Of a stretch of DNA of 64,000 nucleotides, positions 39,543 through 49,857 are shown in pieces (position 1 is the first letter of the stretch; each line of letters begins with the position of its first letter). The position numbers and the translations under genes were made by a program. The notes beneath the pieces are model-generated. The model saw nothing but the letters and a program-made list of their open reading frames with translations, was not told the DNA's origin and ran no database searches. Origin of the DNA: Vibrio injensis (lineage in GTDB: Bacteria; Pseudomonadota; Gammaproteobacteria; Enterobacterales; Vibrionaceae); assembly GCF_001895205.1 (NCBI RefSeq), contig NZ_BDJF01000016.1:496001-560000 (forward strand), in the 5' to 3' direction.

Positions 39543-39586
39543 TGGCTGATTCCTATTTACTTTAATTTCACTCACCGCACTTGAGC

Positions 39587-40006
39587 TTAACGCTGAGCAA
39601 ATCGTTCGCCGAGACCATCAAGCTTAAAGCCTTGCTTGGTAGCAATCTTCAGACGCTCACTGAACATCGCGCTATCTTGACTTGCCAGTGACCACAACAT
39701 ACTAGAACGGGTTCCGGTACGACAAAAGGCCAAAATAGGTTGAGGAAGAGTCTGTAACAATTCGCCAAATTGATGGATCTGAGCTTCGCTAATTTGGCCA
39801 CCCACCACGGGTAAATGAACATAAGCTAAACCAAGCTGCTCAGCATGTTGTTCAATCGCTTGATTTAATGGCTGGCCACTTTCCTCGCCATCAGGCCGAT
39901 TATTGATCACCGATTTAAAACCTAAACCAGCGATCTGTTCGATATCACTAGGCTCAATTTGCGGCGCAACAGTCAGTTGTGGAGTTAATCTAATCAATGT
40001 CAACAT
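39587..40006 (-). CDS. DUF442 / beta-lactamase hydrolase-like sulfur transferase or phosphatase
   Basis: A 139-residue protein of the DUF442 (TIGR01244) family. The active loop is CRTGTRS with Cys95 and Arg100. The N-terminal half has SVINNRPDGEE, typical of the family. In Blh and CstB proteins this domain is fused or adjacent to a persulfide-dioxygenase-like MBL domain and is thought to act as a rhodanese-like sulfurtransferase. Here it is a separate gene 17 bases after the MBL gene and 44 bases before sulP, indicating one operon. Confidence 0.85.
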   Translation of the reverse strand: MLTLIRLTPQLTVAPQIEPSDIEQIAGLGFKSVINNRPDGEESGQPLNQAIEQHAEQLGLAYVHLPVVGGQISEAQIHQFGELLQTLPQPILAFCRTGTRSSMLWSLASQDSAMFSERLKIATKQGFKLDGLGERFAQR

Positions 40007-40023
40007 CAGGCTATCCTTGTTAG

Positions 40024-40887
40024 TTAAACTTTATTAAGCGGAATTTTTAGATACTGAACACCATTGTCTTCAGCCGGCGGTAATACGCCAGCACGCATAT
40101 TGACCTGAACTGAGGGTAAGATCAAAGTCGGCATCGATAAAGTCGCATCTCGAGCTTGACGCATGGCTACGAACGCCGCTTCTTCCACACCATGACCAAC
40201 ATGAATATTATGCATACGCTCTTCACCAATCGTGGTTTGAAAAAGATACTCTTCTCTTCCCGGCGCTTTATAGTCATGACACATAAATACGCGCGTTTCA
40301 TCGGCTAAAGTGAACAGTTTTTGAATGGAGTGATAGAGCGTTTTCGCATCTCCGCCCGGAAAATCACAACGCGCGGTACCGTAATCAGGCATAAACAGCG
40401 TATCACCAACAAAAGCACTGTCACCAATCAGGTAAGTCATACACGCTGGTGTGTGTCCCGGAGTATGAATCGCTTTAGCCTGAAGGTTGCCTACCGTAAA
40501 TGACTCTTGATCGGTAAATAAATGATCAAACTGGCTACCGTCCACCGCAAAATCGCTTTCTGCGTTAAACAGCTTTCCAAAGGTATCTTGCACCACAGTA
40601 ATATGCTGACCTATCGCCAGTTTACCGCCCAGTCTTTGCTTGAGGTAGGGCGCAGCACTTAGGTGATCGGCATGGACATGGGTTTCTAAAATCCACTCCA
40701 CCGATAAACCTTGTTGTTCAACAAAGGCGACCAGTTTATCAGCAGACTCATAAGATGTTCTGCCTGACGCTGGTTGATAATCAAGCACCGAGTCGATGAT
40801 TGCACATTTTGATGTACTAGGGTCAACCACAACATAGCTATATGTGAACGTGTTAGCGTCAAAAAATTCATGTACATTTGGTTTCAT
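40024..40887 (-). CDS. Metallo-beta-lactamase fold hydrolase, persulfide dioxygenase-like
   Basis: A 287-residue MBL-fold protein of the Blh/ETHE1-like group. The metal motif is ETHVHADHLSAA (H-x-H-x-D-H), with further ligands in HTPGHTPACMTY, GDTLFMPDYGTARCDFPGG and FMCHDY. The RCDFPGG block matches persulfide dioxygenase relatives, which oxidise glutathione persulfide to sulfite. ATG with GAGGTGG 6 bases upstream is preferred over a GTG three codons earlier. First gene of the MBL-DUF442-sulP operon. I see no sqr or ArsR-type sulfide regulator beside it. Confidence 0.87.
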   Translation of the reverse strand: MKPNVHEFFDANTFTYSYVVVDPSTSKCAIIDSVLDYQPASGRTSYESADKLVAFVEQQGLSVEWILETHVHADHLSAAPYLKQRLGGKLAIGQHITVVQDTFGKLFNAESDFAVDGSQFDHLFTDQESFTVGNLQAKAIHTPGHTPACMTYLIGDSAFVGDTLFMPDYGTARCDFPGGDAKTLYHSIQKLFTLADETRVFMCHDYKAPGREEYLFQTTIGEERMHNIHVGHGVEEAAFVAMRQARDATLSMPTLILPSVQVNMRAGVLPPAEDNGVQYLKIPLNKV

Positions 40888-40983
40888 TACTGCCACCTCG
40901 ACAAAATTAGTGAAAGCTTATTTAGTTTATACTAATTCAATGATTGGTTTTTTGCCAGTAAAACGAGTGAAATTTAATCCACT

Positions 40984-41460
40984 TTATTTCATCGATTTCC
41001 ATGCCCAAATGGCTGCAGCTATCACCATACTCATCCCGCCACCTAGATACAGCGTTTCAATACTGGCTCCCACTTCCACTAAATGCTCTAGGAAAAGAAT
41101 GATCATGATCACAACCGCGACTTGCAATAAAGTGATTTTTAAATCGTGAAAATTTCTAATCGCGAGGGCAGAAAGAAATGGGCTTGCCTCTAAGGCTGAT
41201 GGACGAATAAAAAGACGGTATAAACTGGCAGCAATAATTTGAAAGGTAATCGCAATCAGTGAGATGTCTAAGACTTTAAGTAACCTTACCGCCAACATTT
41301 TTCCTTGAGTAACGCCAGATGGAATCCCACCCCACAAGTTACTAACGATGCTGAACATGATGGAGAGGACAACGAGATATAAAATCACCGCAGCAACAAA
41401 GCTAGTCACGATAACCGCTAACACTAAAAATCGACTACTACCAAATAAACGATCCATCAT
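40984..41460 (-). CDS. yqhA: UPF0114 family membrane protein (YqhA-like)
   Basis: A 158-residue inner-membrane protein with three or four hydrophobic segments: about 10-35, 65-85, 105-125 and 138-155. The block EASPFLSALAIRNFHDLKI between segments and the N terminus MMDRLFGSSRFLVL are typical of UPF0114. Function is unknown. It is probably monocistronic, 97 bases upstream of the MBL gene on the same strand. Confidence 0.85.
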   Translation of the reverse strand: MMDRLFGSSRFLVLAVIVTSFVAAVILYLVVLSIMFSIVSNLWGGIPSGVTQGKMLAVRLLKVLDISLIAITFQIIAASLYRLFIRPSALEASPFLSALAIRNFHDLKITLLQVAVVIMIILFLEHLVEVGASIETLYLGGGMSMVIAAAIWAWKSMK

Positions 41461-41766
41461 AATGATTACTCTTTTTAACCGAAAAATAAGCAGCTCAGGT
41501 ACATAAAACCGCTGTTTTTAAACTTACTTTGATAAGCAACTTATAATCTATCATAGCTGATCGCTCGATGGGCAAAGCCAATGACGACCTTTGTGAGCAT
41601 CTCAGCATCCCCCATCAAAAGTAAGCGCAGATCCATTGTTTTATTGATTGTTCATCACCAAGAATAATGATTGTCATCAAGCCTTAACGATGTATTCACA
41701 TAAAAGTCATCTTGACCTTCTACCGTGTACGGACTTGTTTAAGGATGACAACCTGAGGTTTTATCA
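41461..41766. other. Divergent intergenic region yqhA/phnD-type gene
   Basis: 306 bases without a gene between two divergent units. It should hold both promoters. I looked for PhoB boxes: TTGTCATC and TCACATAAAAGTCATC stretches are present near 41670-41715, but neither forms a good 11-base direct repeat. Nothing else stands out. Confidence 0.5.
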
Positions 41767-42714
41767 ATGAAACTGCTAGCTCAATGCGTTGCACTGGCGT
41801 TAATCGCCACACCACTTGCTCACGCACAATTCTCACTCGACTCACGTTATAAAGATAATGATGGCGATCTGGTTGCAGATATTCCCACTAACCCATCAGC
41901 ATGGATAAACCCATCAACTCTGATTTTTGCTTATACGCCAGTCGAAGACCCTGCGGTTTACGCGGATGTCTGGAAACCGTTTTTAGACCATATGGCTAAA
42001 GTGACTGGCAAACGAGTCCAATTTTTTCCCGTAAATTCTAACGCCGCACAAATTGAAGCCATGCGTTCAGGACGTTTACACATCGCTGGATTTAACACAG
42101 GTTCAAACCCATTAGCCGTGGCGTGCGCGGGTTTTCGTCCTTTTGCGATGATGGCCAGAGAAGACGGCAGCTACGGTTATGAAATGGAAATTATTACCTA
42201 CCCAACGTCTGGAATTGAAAAAATTGAAGATCTTCGCGGCCGCACACTCGCGTTTACCGCTGAAACCTCTAACTCAGGTTTTAAAGCGCCACAAGCGCTA
42301 CTTGAAGCAAGCTACCAATTAACCGCAGGTAAAGATTATACCCCGGCTTTCTCAGGGGCTCACGATAACTCCATTTTAGGCGTGGTTAACCGCGACTACG
42401 ATGCCGCTGCTATTGCTAATTCTGTTGCCAAACGCATGATCGCAAGAAACGTGATTAACCCAGACAGCTATAACACGATCTTTAAATCCGATAGCTTCCC
42501 TACTACAGGTTATGGCGTGGTGTACAACCTGCATCCCGATTTACAAGAAAAAATCCGCCAAGCCTTTTTCAGTTTTGATTGGAAAGGTACAGCGATGGAA
42601 AAAGAATTCTCTCAATCAGGTGAAGCACAATTTATTCCTATTACCTTTAAAGAACACTGGTCTGTGGTACGTGAAATCGATCAAGCCATGGGTGTTCAAT
42701 ACACCTGTCGTTAA
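41767..42714 (+). CDS. phnD: Phosphonate/phosphite-type ABC transporter substrate-binding protein (PhnD family)
   Basis: A 315-residue periplasmic binding protein. A Sec signal peptide with cleavage after LAHA covers about residues 1-20. PhnD-family features are LIFAYTPVEDPAVYADVWKPF (about 50-72), FFPVNSNAAQIEAMRSGRLHIAGFNTGS, and LRGRTLAFTAETSNSGFKAPQ, which forms the phosphoryl-oxygen binding loop. The ligand may be a phosphonate, phosphite or phosphate ester. A terminator lies between it and the ATPase gene, a common way to raise binding-protein levels over the permease. Confidence 0.85.
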   Translation: MKLLAQCVALALIATPLAHAQFSLDSRYKDNDGDLVADIPTNPSAWINPSTLIFAYTPVEDPAVYADVWKPFLDHMAKVTGKRVQFFPVNSNAAQIEAMRSGRLHIAGFNTGSNPLAVACAGFRPFAMMAREDGSYGYEMEIITYPTSGIEKIEDLRGRTLAFTAETSNSGFKAPQALLEASYQLTAGKDYTPAFSGAHDNSILGVVNRDYDAAAIANSVAKRMIARNVINPDSYNTIFKSDSFPTTGYGVVYNLHPDLQEKIRQAFFSFDWKGTAMEKEFSQSGEAQFIPITFKEHWSVVREIDQAMGVQYTCR

Positions 42715-42720
42715 CCCTTA

Positions 42721-42756
42721 AACGCAAGATGATACTGATTCATCTTGCGTTTTTTT
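42721..42756 (+). terminator. Attenuating terminator between phnD and phnC
   Basis: Perfect 12-bp stem AACGCAAGATGA / TCATCTTGCGTT (42721-42732 with 42740-42751), 7-base loop, then a T tract. The operon continues 20 bases later, so readthrough must be partial. Confidence 0.88.
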
Positions 42757-42775
42757 ATTATCAAGGAGTGGATTC

Positions 42776-43594
42776 ATGTTGACCATCAATGGATTAAGCA
42801 AAACTTATCAAACCGGTGATAAGGCCCTCAATAATGTTTCATTCAGTGTTCCCAAAGGACAAGTTGTTGGCTTAATTGGCCCTTCTGGGGCAGGAAAATC
42901 AACCTTAATTCGCTGTATCAACCGTTTAGTCGAACCCAGCGATGGGCAAATTACTCTAAATAATTTAACGGTCAATCAGCTTTCTCAAACTCAGTTACGA
43001 CAAGCCCGACGAAAAATTGGCATGATATTTCAAGAATATGCCCTCGTGGATCGCTTAACGGTGATGGAGAACGTCCTTTCAGGGCGATTAGGTTATGTTT
43101 CGTTTTGGCGTAGTTTTTGGCGGCAATATCCGGGGAAAGATATTAGCAACGCTTATCGCCTCTTAGATCGCGTTGGTTTAATACAACATGCCGATAAAAG
43201 AGCTGACGCTCTCTCAGGTGGACAGCGCCAACGAGTAGGTATTGCTCGAGCCCTTGCCCAAGATCCAGAACTGCTCTTGATTGACGAGCCAACCGCTAGC
43301 TTAGATCCGAAAACCAGTCGTCAAGTCATGCGCTTATTAGTTGAAATGTGTAATGAGCGTGGCTTACCTGCGATTATTAATATTCACGATGTGGTCCTCG
43401 CCCAGCAATTTACCGACCGTATTATTGGTTTGAAAGCGGGTGAAGTCGTGTTTGATGGCTCTCCACAGCAACTGACCGAACAAGTATTAACCCAAATTTA
43501 TGGTGAAGAAGACTGGACGAGTATGCGCCAACCTGAATCCAATCAAGACCCAGAGTTAATCGCCAGTACCGAGCCTCAATTGGTGAACGCATGA
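42776..43594 (+). CDS. phnC: Phosphonate-type ABC transporter ATP-binding protein PhnC
   Basis: The 272-residue ATPase of the importer. Walker A is GPSGAGKST (about 35-43), the Q-loop is in [20 protein letters not shown], the signature is [15 protein letters not shown], Walker B is [12 protein letters not shown] and the switch His is in INIHDVVLA. The region [15 protein letters not shown] between Q-loop and signature is typical of PhnC. AAGGAG lies upstream. It overlaps the first permease gene by four bases (ATGA). Confidence 0.92.
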   Translation: MLTINGLSKTYQTGDKALNNVSFSVPKGQVVGLIGPSGAGKSTLIRCINRLVEPSDGQITLNNLTVNQLSQTQLRQARRKIGMIFQEYALVDRLTVMENVLSGRLGYVSFWRSFWRQYPGKDISNAYRLLDRVGLIQHADKRADALSGGQRQRVGIARALAQDPELLLIDEPTASLDPKTSRQVMRLLVEMCNERGLPAIINIHDVVLAQQFTDRIIGLKAGEVVFDGSPQQLTEQVLTQIYGEEDWTSMRQPESNQDPELIASTEPQLVNA

Positions 43595-44397
43595 GTAAAA
43601 CTGCTTATCCCGAACAGTGGCGAAAGCCACCACAAATCATTAAAAACAGCGTTTGGCGATGGACTTTAAGTATTCTTTGCTTGGCCTACTTATGGATAGC
43701 TATCGGCAGTGTGGATATAAACTGGCTTCGCATTTACGAAGGATTAGAGCGAGCACAACGCTTTATCGCTGGCTTTTTGCAGCCTGATTTCTCTACTCGC
43801 TGGCGAGATATTTCCGCTGGAATGGTCGAAAGTTTAACCATGACTTTAACTTCTACCGTGGTAGGTATTGCTTTAGCGATTCCGGTTGGACTTGGCGCAG
43901 CTCGCAACTTAAGTCCAACTTGGGTTTATATGATTTGCCGCGCTTTTATTGCCCTTAGCCGCTCTTTACAAGAAATTATCGTCGCAATCTTTTTCGTCGC
44001 TTTATTTGGCTTTGGTGCTTTTGCGGGCTTTTTGACCTTAACTTTCGCTACGATTGGTTTTATCGGTAAATTGCTGGCCGAAGAAATAGAAGGAATAGAT
44101 CCGACACCGATCGAAGCAATCCAAGCTACTGGAGCCTCTTGGCTACAGCGAGTGAATTACGCTATTCAGCCGCAGGTGTTACCGCGTCTACTTGGGTTGT
44201 GCTTATACCGACTCGATATTAACTTTCGTGAGAGTGCCGTAATCGGAATTGTTGGGGCCGGTGGCATTGGCGCAACACTCAATACCTCTCTCTCGCGCTA
44301 CGAATATGACAGTGCTGGCGCCATTCTCTTACTGATTATTACGATTGTGATACTCAGTGAATATGCTTCTGGCTATCTACGGAAATACGTGAAATGA
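43591..44397 (+). CDS. phnE: Phosphonate-type ABC transporter permease PhnE (first)
   Basis: A 268-residue inner-membrane permease with about five to six hydrophobic segments. The BPD-type domain runs from [20 protein letters not shown] (about 90) to the end. The EAA-like loop that contacts the ATPase is [20 protein letters not shown] at about 173-192, and [19 protein letters not shown] is the PhnE signature. It overlaps both neighbours by four bases. Confidence 0.9.
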   Translation: MSKTAYPEQWRKPPQIIKNSVWRWTLSILCLAYLWIAIGSVDINWLRIYEGLERAQRFIAGFLQPDFSTRWRDISAGMVESLTMTLTSTVVGIALAIPVGLGAARNLSPTWVYMICRAFIALSRSLQEIIVAIFFVALFGFGAFAGFLTLTFATIGFIGKLLAEEIEGIDPTPIEAIQATGASWLQRVNYAIQPQVLPRLLGLCLYRLDINFRESAVIGIVGAGGIGATLNTSLSRYEYDSAGAILLLIITIVILSEYASGYLRKYVK

Positions 44398-45203
44398 ACC
44401 CTCTCAACTCAAGCCTAACTTGGCAATATCGTACGCCAAAGACTCAATTATTACTTTGGGTGGGTTGGATGTTACTGCTGGCTTTGTTTATTTATTGCTG
44501 GAATATCATGACAGAACATACCATGTGGGTGTTTGTCTTCGATGCTCCTCAAGCCGCTGCTGATTTATTAGACAGAGCCTTTCCTCCCCGTTGGTCTTAT
44601 ATGGAGCGTTTGTGGTTGCCATTATGGGACACGCTCAATATGGCAACCTTAGGTACCTTATTGGGTGTCATTTTGGCTACACCACTGGCATTTTTGGCCG
44701 CCAGCAATACCACGCCCTCTAGAGTATTAGTGAGGCCGATTGCGTTGTTTATCATCGTCGCTTCCCGCTCAATTAACTCTTTGATCTGGGCATTGCTACT
44801 GGTTTCGATTCTTGGTCCTGGTTTACTGGCTGGTATTTTGGCCATAGCACTACGCTCAATCGGTTTTGTTGGTAAATTATTGTATGAAGCGATTGAAGAA
44901 ACCGACCTCACTCAAGTTGAGGCCATTACGTCCACTGGAGCAAGTCGATCTCAAGTATTAAATTATGCGATTGTGCCGCAAGTTCTACCGACATTCTTTG
45001 GGATTAGTGTTTTTCGTTGGGATATTAATATCCGCGAAAGTGCGATCTTAGGTTTAGTTGGAGCGGGTGGCATCGGTATGCAATTGCAATCGAGTTTAAA
45101 TGTCCTCGCTTGGCCTCAAGTCACCTTGATTATTTTAGTCGTCTTGGCAACGGTAGTCGTGAGTGAATGGATCTCTGCCAAGGTTCGTCAAGCAGTGATT
45201 TAA
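44394..45203 (+). CDS. phnE: Phosphonate-type ABC transporter permease PhnE (second)
   Basis: A 269-residue permease homologous to its upstream neighbour, so the channel is probably a heterodimer. The EAA-like loop is QVEAITSTGASRSQVLNYAI and the C-terminal signature is IRESAILGLVGAGGIGMQL. Six hydrophobic segments are visible, the first at about 20-38. Last gene of the importer operon. No phosphonate-degrading genes follow; a chemoreceptor gene converges from the other side. Confidence 0.9.
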   Translation: MNPLNSSLTWQYRTPKTQLLLWVGWMLLLALFIYCWNIMTEHTMWVFVFDAPQAAADLLDRAFPPRWSYMERLWLPLWDTLNMATLGTLLGVILATPLAFLAASNTTPSRVLVRPIALFIIVASRSINSLIWALLLVSILGPGLLAGILAIALRSIGFVGKLLYEAIEETDLTQVEAITSTGASRSQVLNYAIVPQVLPTFFGISVFRWDINIRESAILGLVGAGGIGMQLQSSLNVLAWPQVTLIILVVLATVVVSEWISAKVRQAVI

Positions 45204-45235
45204 CGTGGTTGGCTCTTAATATTCAACGTTAGGGC

Positions 45236-45266
45236 AATAAAAAAGTGGAGAGTTCTTCTCCACTTT
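45236..45266. terminator. Bidirectional terminator between phnE and the chemoreceptor
   Basis: Perfect 10-bp stem AAAGTGGAGA / TCTCCACTTT with loop GTTCT. The minus-strand side has a six-T tract, the plus-strand side is weaker. A second hairpin (45288-45312) overlaps the chemoreceptor stop. Confidence 0.8.
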
Positions 45267-45310
45267 GTTGTCTTTATCCGACTCAATAACAACCGATATG
45301 AACTCGGTTG

Positions 45311-46933
45311 TTATACTTTAAAACGCTGTAACTGCTCATCCAATTGGTTGGCACTATCAGCCAGATGCTGGCTTTGTTCAGCCAAATCTTGCGCCGATTG
45401 GCTAATATGATCAGCCGACAGATTGATATGGCTCACATTGCTATTCATCTCTTCTGCTACGGTGTCTTGCTGCTCCGCTGCAGTGGCAATTTGGGTCACC
45501 ATATCATTCGCGCGAGTAAGCTCAGTCACCATCTGTTTTAACATTTGCTTAGTTTCGGTTGCGGTTTGTACGTTTTCCGTCACACGGCTATGACATTGCT
45601 TCATTGCCTGAGACGCACTGCCCGCTCTGGCAATCAAAGACTCGATCGTTTGCTGAATTTGATGCGTCGATTGCTGAGTACGGCCAGCCAAATGACGCAC
45701 TTCATCCGCCACCACCGCAAAGCCACGACCTTGCTCCCCAGCACGCGCCGCTTCAATCGCCGCATTGAGCGCCAATAAGTTAGTTTGTTCAGAGATGGCT
45801 TGAATCACATCAACAATTTCATTGATACCTGCAACGTCATTACGTAGCGCTTCAACCAATTGATCGGTTTGTGAGACTTCTTGAGATAACTGCTCGATGT
45901 TTTGCTCGGTTCTCTCCATCATGCTATTGCAACTTAACGCTTGATTGGCGACATCATCCGTCGATGCAGCAGTTTGCTCGGCATTTTGCGCGACATCACG
46001 AATGGTTGCATTCATTTCATTCATGGCCGTTGCTAATTGCTCTAGTTGCATTCGCTGCGATTGAGTACTGGTTGCAGTCTCCTCACTGGCCGAAGCAATT
46101 GATGACGCCATCTCAGCGGCGTTCATTGCTGACTGCTTGGCGGTAATTAAAGCTTGATGGGTGCTTTCGATCATCGAATTTATCGAACGCCCTAAGCTAG
46201 CAATCTCATCACGTCCTTTAGGATTAAAACGCACCGTCATATCCCCTTGCGCTGCACGTTGAACCTTGGTGACGAACAAAGCCAGAGGATCGGTAATATT
46301 TTTACCAATAATGCTCGAAAATAGCAAAGTAATCACCACCCCTGCTAAAGCAAAACCGACATAGAATAAGGCATTTTGATAGATGGTTTGATTGATATCA
46401 TTAACGATAACGCCGGTACCAATAACCCAATTCCAACCACTGGCTTGCGCAACATAGGAAATTTTGTCTTCAATCGGGCCACTGGGCGGTACAAAAGTGT
46501 ATTCAACAAATCCGGCTCCTTGGCGTTGTACAACCTGAGCCATTTGTTGCCAATGAAAACGACCAGCACCATCACGAACTTGACTCATATCTTGATTGGC
46601 CATTTCGGGGCGCAAAGGATGCAGTACTAAACGAGCATTGGCGGTCATCACCCAAAAATAGTTATCATTGTCATATCGGAGTGCCTTGATCGCTTCGATC
46701 GCTCGTTGCTTAGCTTCTTCTTCACCAATTCTTGGTGCTAAACGAGCATAATAATCGACTAAACTGACCACTGATTGAACTTGATTTTCAACACTTTGTT
46801 GACGTTCTTGAAAGGCCATTTCTCGTAACTTACTTACCCCATAAAGGCTAATAAGAACAATAATGGTCAGAGAAATAAGTTCGATCACCAAGATTTTCTG
46901 ACGAACGTTGAGGGCTCTAAGTATCTTTAACAT
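45311..46933 (-). CDS. Methyl-accepting chemotaxis protein with Cache sensor
   Basis: A 540-residue transmembrane chemoreceptor. TM1 is about 15-35 ([18 protein letters not shown]). The periplasmic single-Cache (sCache_2-like) domain at about 40-190 contains [15 protein letters not shown] and [16 protein letters not shown]2 is about 193-215, followed by HAMP (215-268) and the signalling hairpin tip [34 protein letters not shown]. There is no CheR-binding pentapeptide at the C terminus, which ends QLQRFKV. AGGAA precedes the ATG. sCache_2 receptors often sense small carboxylates; the ligand here is unknown. Confidence 0.92.
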   Translation of the reverse strand: MLKILRALNVRQKILVIELISLTIIVLISLYGVSKLREMAFQERQQSVENQVQSVVSLVDYYARLAPRIGEEEAKQRAIEAIKALRYDNDNYFWVMTANARLVLHPLRPEMANQDMSQVRDGAGRFHWQQMAQVVQRQGAGFVEYTFVPPSGPIEDKISYVAQASGWNWVIGTGVIVNDINQTIYQNALFYVGFALAGVVITLLFSSIIGKNITDPLALFVTKVQRAAQGDMTVRFNPKGRDEIASLGRSINSMIESTHQALITAKQSAMNAAEMASSIASASEETATSTQSQRMQLEQLATAMNEMNATIRDVAQNAEQTAASTDDVANQALSCNSMMERTEQNIEQLSQEVSQTDQLVEALRNDVAGINEIVDVIQAISEQTNLLALNAAIEAARAGEQGRGFAVVADEVRHLAGRTQQSTHQIQQTIESLIARAGSASQAMKQCHSRVTENVQTATETKQMLKQMVTELTRANDMVTQIATAAEQQDTVAEEMNSNVSHINLSADHISQSAQDLAEQSQHLADSANQLDEQLQRFKV

Positions 46934-47170
46934 GGTGTATTCCTAGCGCAAGCGTGATAACGGGCATTTTTGCCTCTGTATAATGATTCCATCCTGATTC
47001 TTTGTGATATTCATCCAAGAACCAATGCTTACTATGGAAAATATTAACCGCCTATGCAACTGGGCTATTATTTTTATGTGGATTTATTCTAACTTTCACG
47101 CAACAAATCCTAATTACTTCATCAATCAGTGGCAAATCGTCGCACAACAACACCTTTATGCTGCTGATGC

Positions 47171-49117
47171 TCAGCGTGCAAACGAACTTTTTCTTTTACT
47201 GCTTGTCGACCTTCTCTTGGTTTTAAAAGCCGGACGTTTAACTGGCGGTAAAGCTCGCAACGAAGCGGGAACAGGTTGTTGTTTGACTTGCTCTACCCAT
47301 TGACTGATTTGCCGCTCCAGATCTTCAATAAAGGGTTGATAAGCTTGACCTCTTTCCGCCATTGCTTGTAACTGATGTTCCCAATGTGCCGTCATATCAG
47401 GGTAAGTCGCTTGCAGCGGTAACGCTTCTACTAACCCTTTACCGGCTGGGGTGCTTTTAATCTGTTTTCCTTCTCGTGTCAGCAATTGGCGTTTGAATAA
47501 TGTATCTAAGATGCCCGCTCGGGTGGCTTCTGTACCAAGCCCATCGGTTTCACGAAGAATTTTCTTAAGCTCTTTATCTTCCACAAAACGGGCGATCCCC
47601 GTCATCGCTTGCAACAATGTAGCTTCGGTAAAATGGCGGGGGGGTTCGGTTTTACAGGCTTTTATTTCACCTTCACGACATATTAACTGTGTACCTACAG
47701 GCAAAGGTGGAACCGTATCAATTCCCTCTTCGGTTTGCTCTTGTTGCCCAATAACACCTTTCCAACCCGCGAATACCAATTGTCGGCCTTTAGCAATGAA
47801 AATTCCTCCCGCGATGGTAAAAACAAGTTTAGCTTCAGCGTACACCGCAGGAGGATAAAATTGCAGTACGTACTGGCGAGCAATCAGCTGATAAATATTC
47901 TGTTCTGCGGCAGAAAGTCCATGTACGGCACTTTGTTTGGGGGTCGGAATAATCGCGTGATGCGCATCAACCTTACTGTCATTCCACGCTTTAGAACGTA
48001 ATGTACGGTCAGCACCCGCAACCGCAGTTTGTAATGGCTGTAGATTATGCGCAATCGCCGTCAATATCGTACCAGCCTGAGCGAAATGCTCTTTGGGTAA
48101 ATAACGGCTGTCAGAACGTGGATAAGTGATTAACTTATATTTTTCATACAATGACTGACAAATATCCAGCACTTGTTGAGCACTCAAACCATAGCGCTTG
48201 GCAGCATCAATTTGTAACGCGGATAATGAATAAGGCAGTGGTGGTGCTTGCTTAGTTTGCGTTTGTTCTGACGCTGTAACCATTGCAGGCTGATTCTGAA
48301 TACGACGGGCAACATTTTCAACCAAAGCGCGGTTTAACACTCGCCCTTCTTCATCTTGCCAAGGCTGGCAGGCTTCACTAGGCTGCCAGCGAGCTCGAAT
48401 ATCAAACTCATGCCCTTCTACTTGATAGGGGATCAAGGCGTGTAAGGTAAAGTAATCGTGAGCAACAAAATGGGCAATCTCTGCATCACGGCGCACCACC
48501 AATCCCAGTACAGGAGTTTGCACTCGACCAACAGACAATACCCCTTGATAACCCGCTTGTTGCCCGAGCAAAGTATAAGCGCGAGACATATTCATGCCGT
48601 ACAACCAATCTGCCCGAGAGCGCGCTAATGCGGAGACTGAGAGTGGAATAAATTCACGATTACTGCGCATCGATGAAAGTGCGCGCTTCACCGCCGGCAA
48701 GTTAAGATCATTGATCAATAAACGTTGGATATTGTGCTGCTTTTGCTTAGCGACCTGACAATAATCAATCACCTCATCAACCAATAGCTGGCCTTCGCGG
48801 TCAGGATCACCAGCATGGATAATTTCTTGACTGCTTTTCAGTAACTTACGCACGATTGCTAGTTGTTGACTCGCGGTTTTTCTCGGTTGTAGCTGCCACT
48901 TTTCCGGAAGAATAGGTAAATCTGCTAAGTTCCACTTCTTGTATCGTGGATCATAGCTATCAGGTTCTACTTGCTCAAGTAAATGACCAATACACCAAGT
49001 CACTTTATCACCATTAGCACATTCAATAAAACCTTGCTGCTTCTTATGGGGCTTGGGCAATGCATCAGCAATGGCTCGGGCTAAACTGGGTTTTTCAGCA
49101 ATGAATAAGCGGCTCAT
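47171..49117 (-). CDS. topB: DNA topoisomerase III
   Basis: A type IA topoisomerase that decatenates DNA, acting with RecQ. The 648 residues match E. coli TopB (653). The Toprim domain starts at the N terminus ([20 protein letters not shown]) with the acidic [16 protein letters not shown] motif seen as [16 protein letters not shown]. The catalytic tyrosine is in [14 protein letters not shown] at about residue 330. The C terminus is a basic tail ([18 protein letters not shown]) without zinc fingers, as expected for TopB. Confidence 0.95.
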   Translation of the reverse strand: MSRLFIAEKPSLARAIADALPKPHKKQQGFIECANGDKVTWCIGHLLEQVEPDSYDPRYKKWNLADLPILPEKWQLQPRKTASQQLAIVRKLLKSSQEIIHAGDPDREGQLLVDEVIDYCQVAKQKQHNIQRLLINDLNLPAVKRALSSMRSNREFIPLSVSALARSRADWLYGMNMSRAYTLLGQQAGYQGVLSVGRVQTPVLGLVVRRDAEIAHFVAHDYFTLHALIPYQVEGHEFDIRARWQPSEACQPWQDEEGRVLNRALVENVARRIQNQPAMVTASEQTQTKQAPPLPYSLSALQIDAAKRYGLSAQQVLDICQSLYEKYKLITYPRSDSRYLPKEHFAQAGTILTAIAHNLQPLQTAVAGADRTLRSKAWNDSKVDAHHAIIPTPKQSAVHGLSAAEQNIYQLIARQYVLQFYPPAVYAEAKLVFTIAGGIFIAKGRQLVFAGWKGVIGQQEQTEEGIDTVPPLPVGTQLICREGEIKACKTEPPRHFTEATLLQAMTGIARFVEDKELKKILRETDGLGTEATRAGILDTLFKRQLLTREGKQIKSTPAGKGLVEALPLQATYPDMTAHWEHQLQAMAERGQAYQPFIEDLERQISQWVEQVKQQPVPASLRALPPVKRPAFKTKRRSTSSKRKSSFAR

Positions 49118-49131
49118 AACAGTCTAAAATT

Positions 49132-49166
49132 AAAAAAATTAGGGTCACATTAACCAATGTGGCCCT
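49132..49166 (-). terminator. Terminator of grxD
   Basis: Stem AGGGTCACATT / AATGTGGCCCT (one G-T pair) with loop AACC, followed on the minus strand by a T-rich stretch. It lies between grxD and topB, so topB needs its own promoter or readthrough. Confidence 0.8.
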
Positions 49167-49200
49167 AAAAAATCAAGCTAAACTGTATTTTTATACAGTA

Positions 49201-49536
49201 TTATGCTTCATCTGTCGCGTTACGTGCAGCCGCTTCTTTAATTAATGGCTGTAATTCACCTTTTTGGAACATTTCCAAAATAATGTCACAGCCACCAATC
49301 AATTCACCTTCAACCCATAGCTGCGGAAAAGTCGGCCATTGTGCATACACTGGCAGCTCTGCGCGAATATCTGGGTTTTGTAAGATATCCACATAGGCAA
49401 ATTTTTCACCGCACGCCATTAATGCTTGAGCGGCTTGAGAAGAGAAACCACAGCTTGGCAGTTTAGGTGACCCTTTCATATAAAGAAGAATTGGGTTTTC
49501 AGCAAGTTGCTGTTTGATTTTATCGATGGTTTCCAT
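49201..49536 (-). CDS. grxD: Monothiol glutaredoxin Grx4
   Basis: A 111-residue CGFS-type monothiol glutaredoxin that carries and transfers 2Fe-2S clusters, often with BolA. The active site is Cys29 in SPKLPSCGFSSQ, the cis-Pro loop is WPTFPQLWVEGELIGG, and glutathione contacts follow in GGCDIILEM. GAGGAAG precedes the ATG. It is divergent from sodB, as in other Vibrio. Confidence 0.96.
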   Translation of the reverse strand: METIDKIKQQLAENPILLYMKGSPKLPSCGFSSQAAQALMACGEKFAYVDILQNPDIRAELPVYAQWPTFPQLWVEGELIGGCDIILEMFQKGELQPLIKEAAARNATDEA

Positions 49537-49857
49537 TGCTTCCTCTTAATGGATGGCTAAGTTAATCCCCTCCATTCTAAATCATTAAGAGAGAATAAAA
49601 AGCACATTCTGTTTATGGGTTTAGCAAACTGAAATGCTAATGATCGCGATTTATTGAGTTAACTGAACTTTTTCTTTCACTTGGGGTGTTAATAAAGTAA
49701 AAACTTGCTAAAATAGGTCACAAGTCAGTTTTACCGACTCCATTACAATAACACTGGAAGCAATCAAAGAAGTGTCTACATCAGCCGTGGGCCGTAACCT
49801 ATATTTGACCTCGTCTGCTTAGTCGTTTCTTTCCTCTCAACAACGGAGAATTGAACA
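49537..49857. other. Divergent grxD/sodB promoter region
   Basis: 321 bases without a gene. The sodB leader would be about 135 bases if the extended -10 at 49706-49714 is used. sodB is a known target of iron regulation and of RyhB pairing near its start in related bacteria; I do not see a strong Fur palindrome here. No other gene or repeat is visible. Confidence 0.5.
49706..49714 (+). promoter_or_regulatory. Candidate extended -10 promoter of sodB
   Basis: TGC-TAAAAT matches the extended -10 form TGN-TATAAT with one mismatch. The -35 region at 17 bases is poor, as often seen with extended -10 promoters. Confidence 0.35.

Noticed and set aside
41640..41720. PhoB box upstream of the phnD-type gene
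   Set aside because: TGTCATC-like pieces occur but not as 11-base direct repeats of adequate quality.
47004..47303. Plus-strand open frame of 99 codons overlapping the end of topB
   Set aside because: Its second half is antisense to topB and reads as a shadow; no ribosome site or recognisable family.
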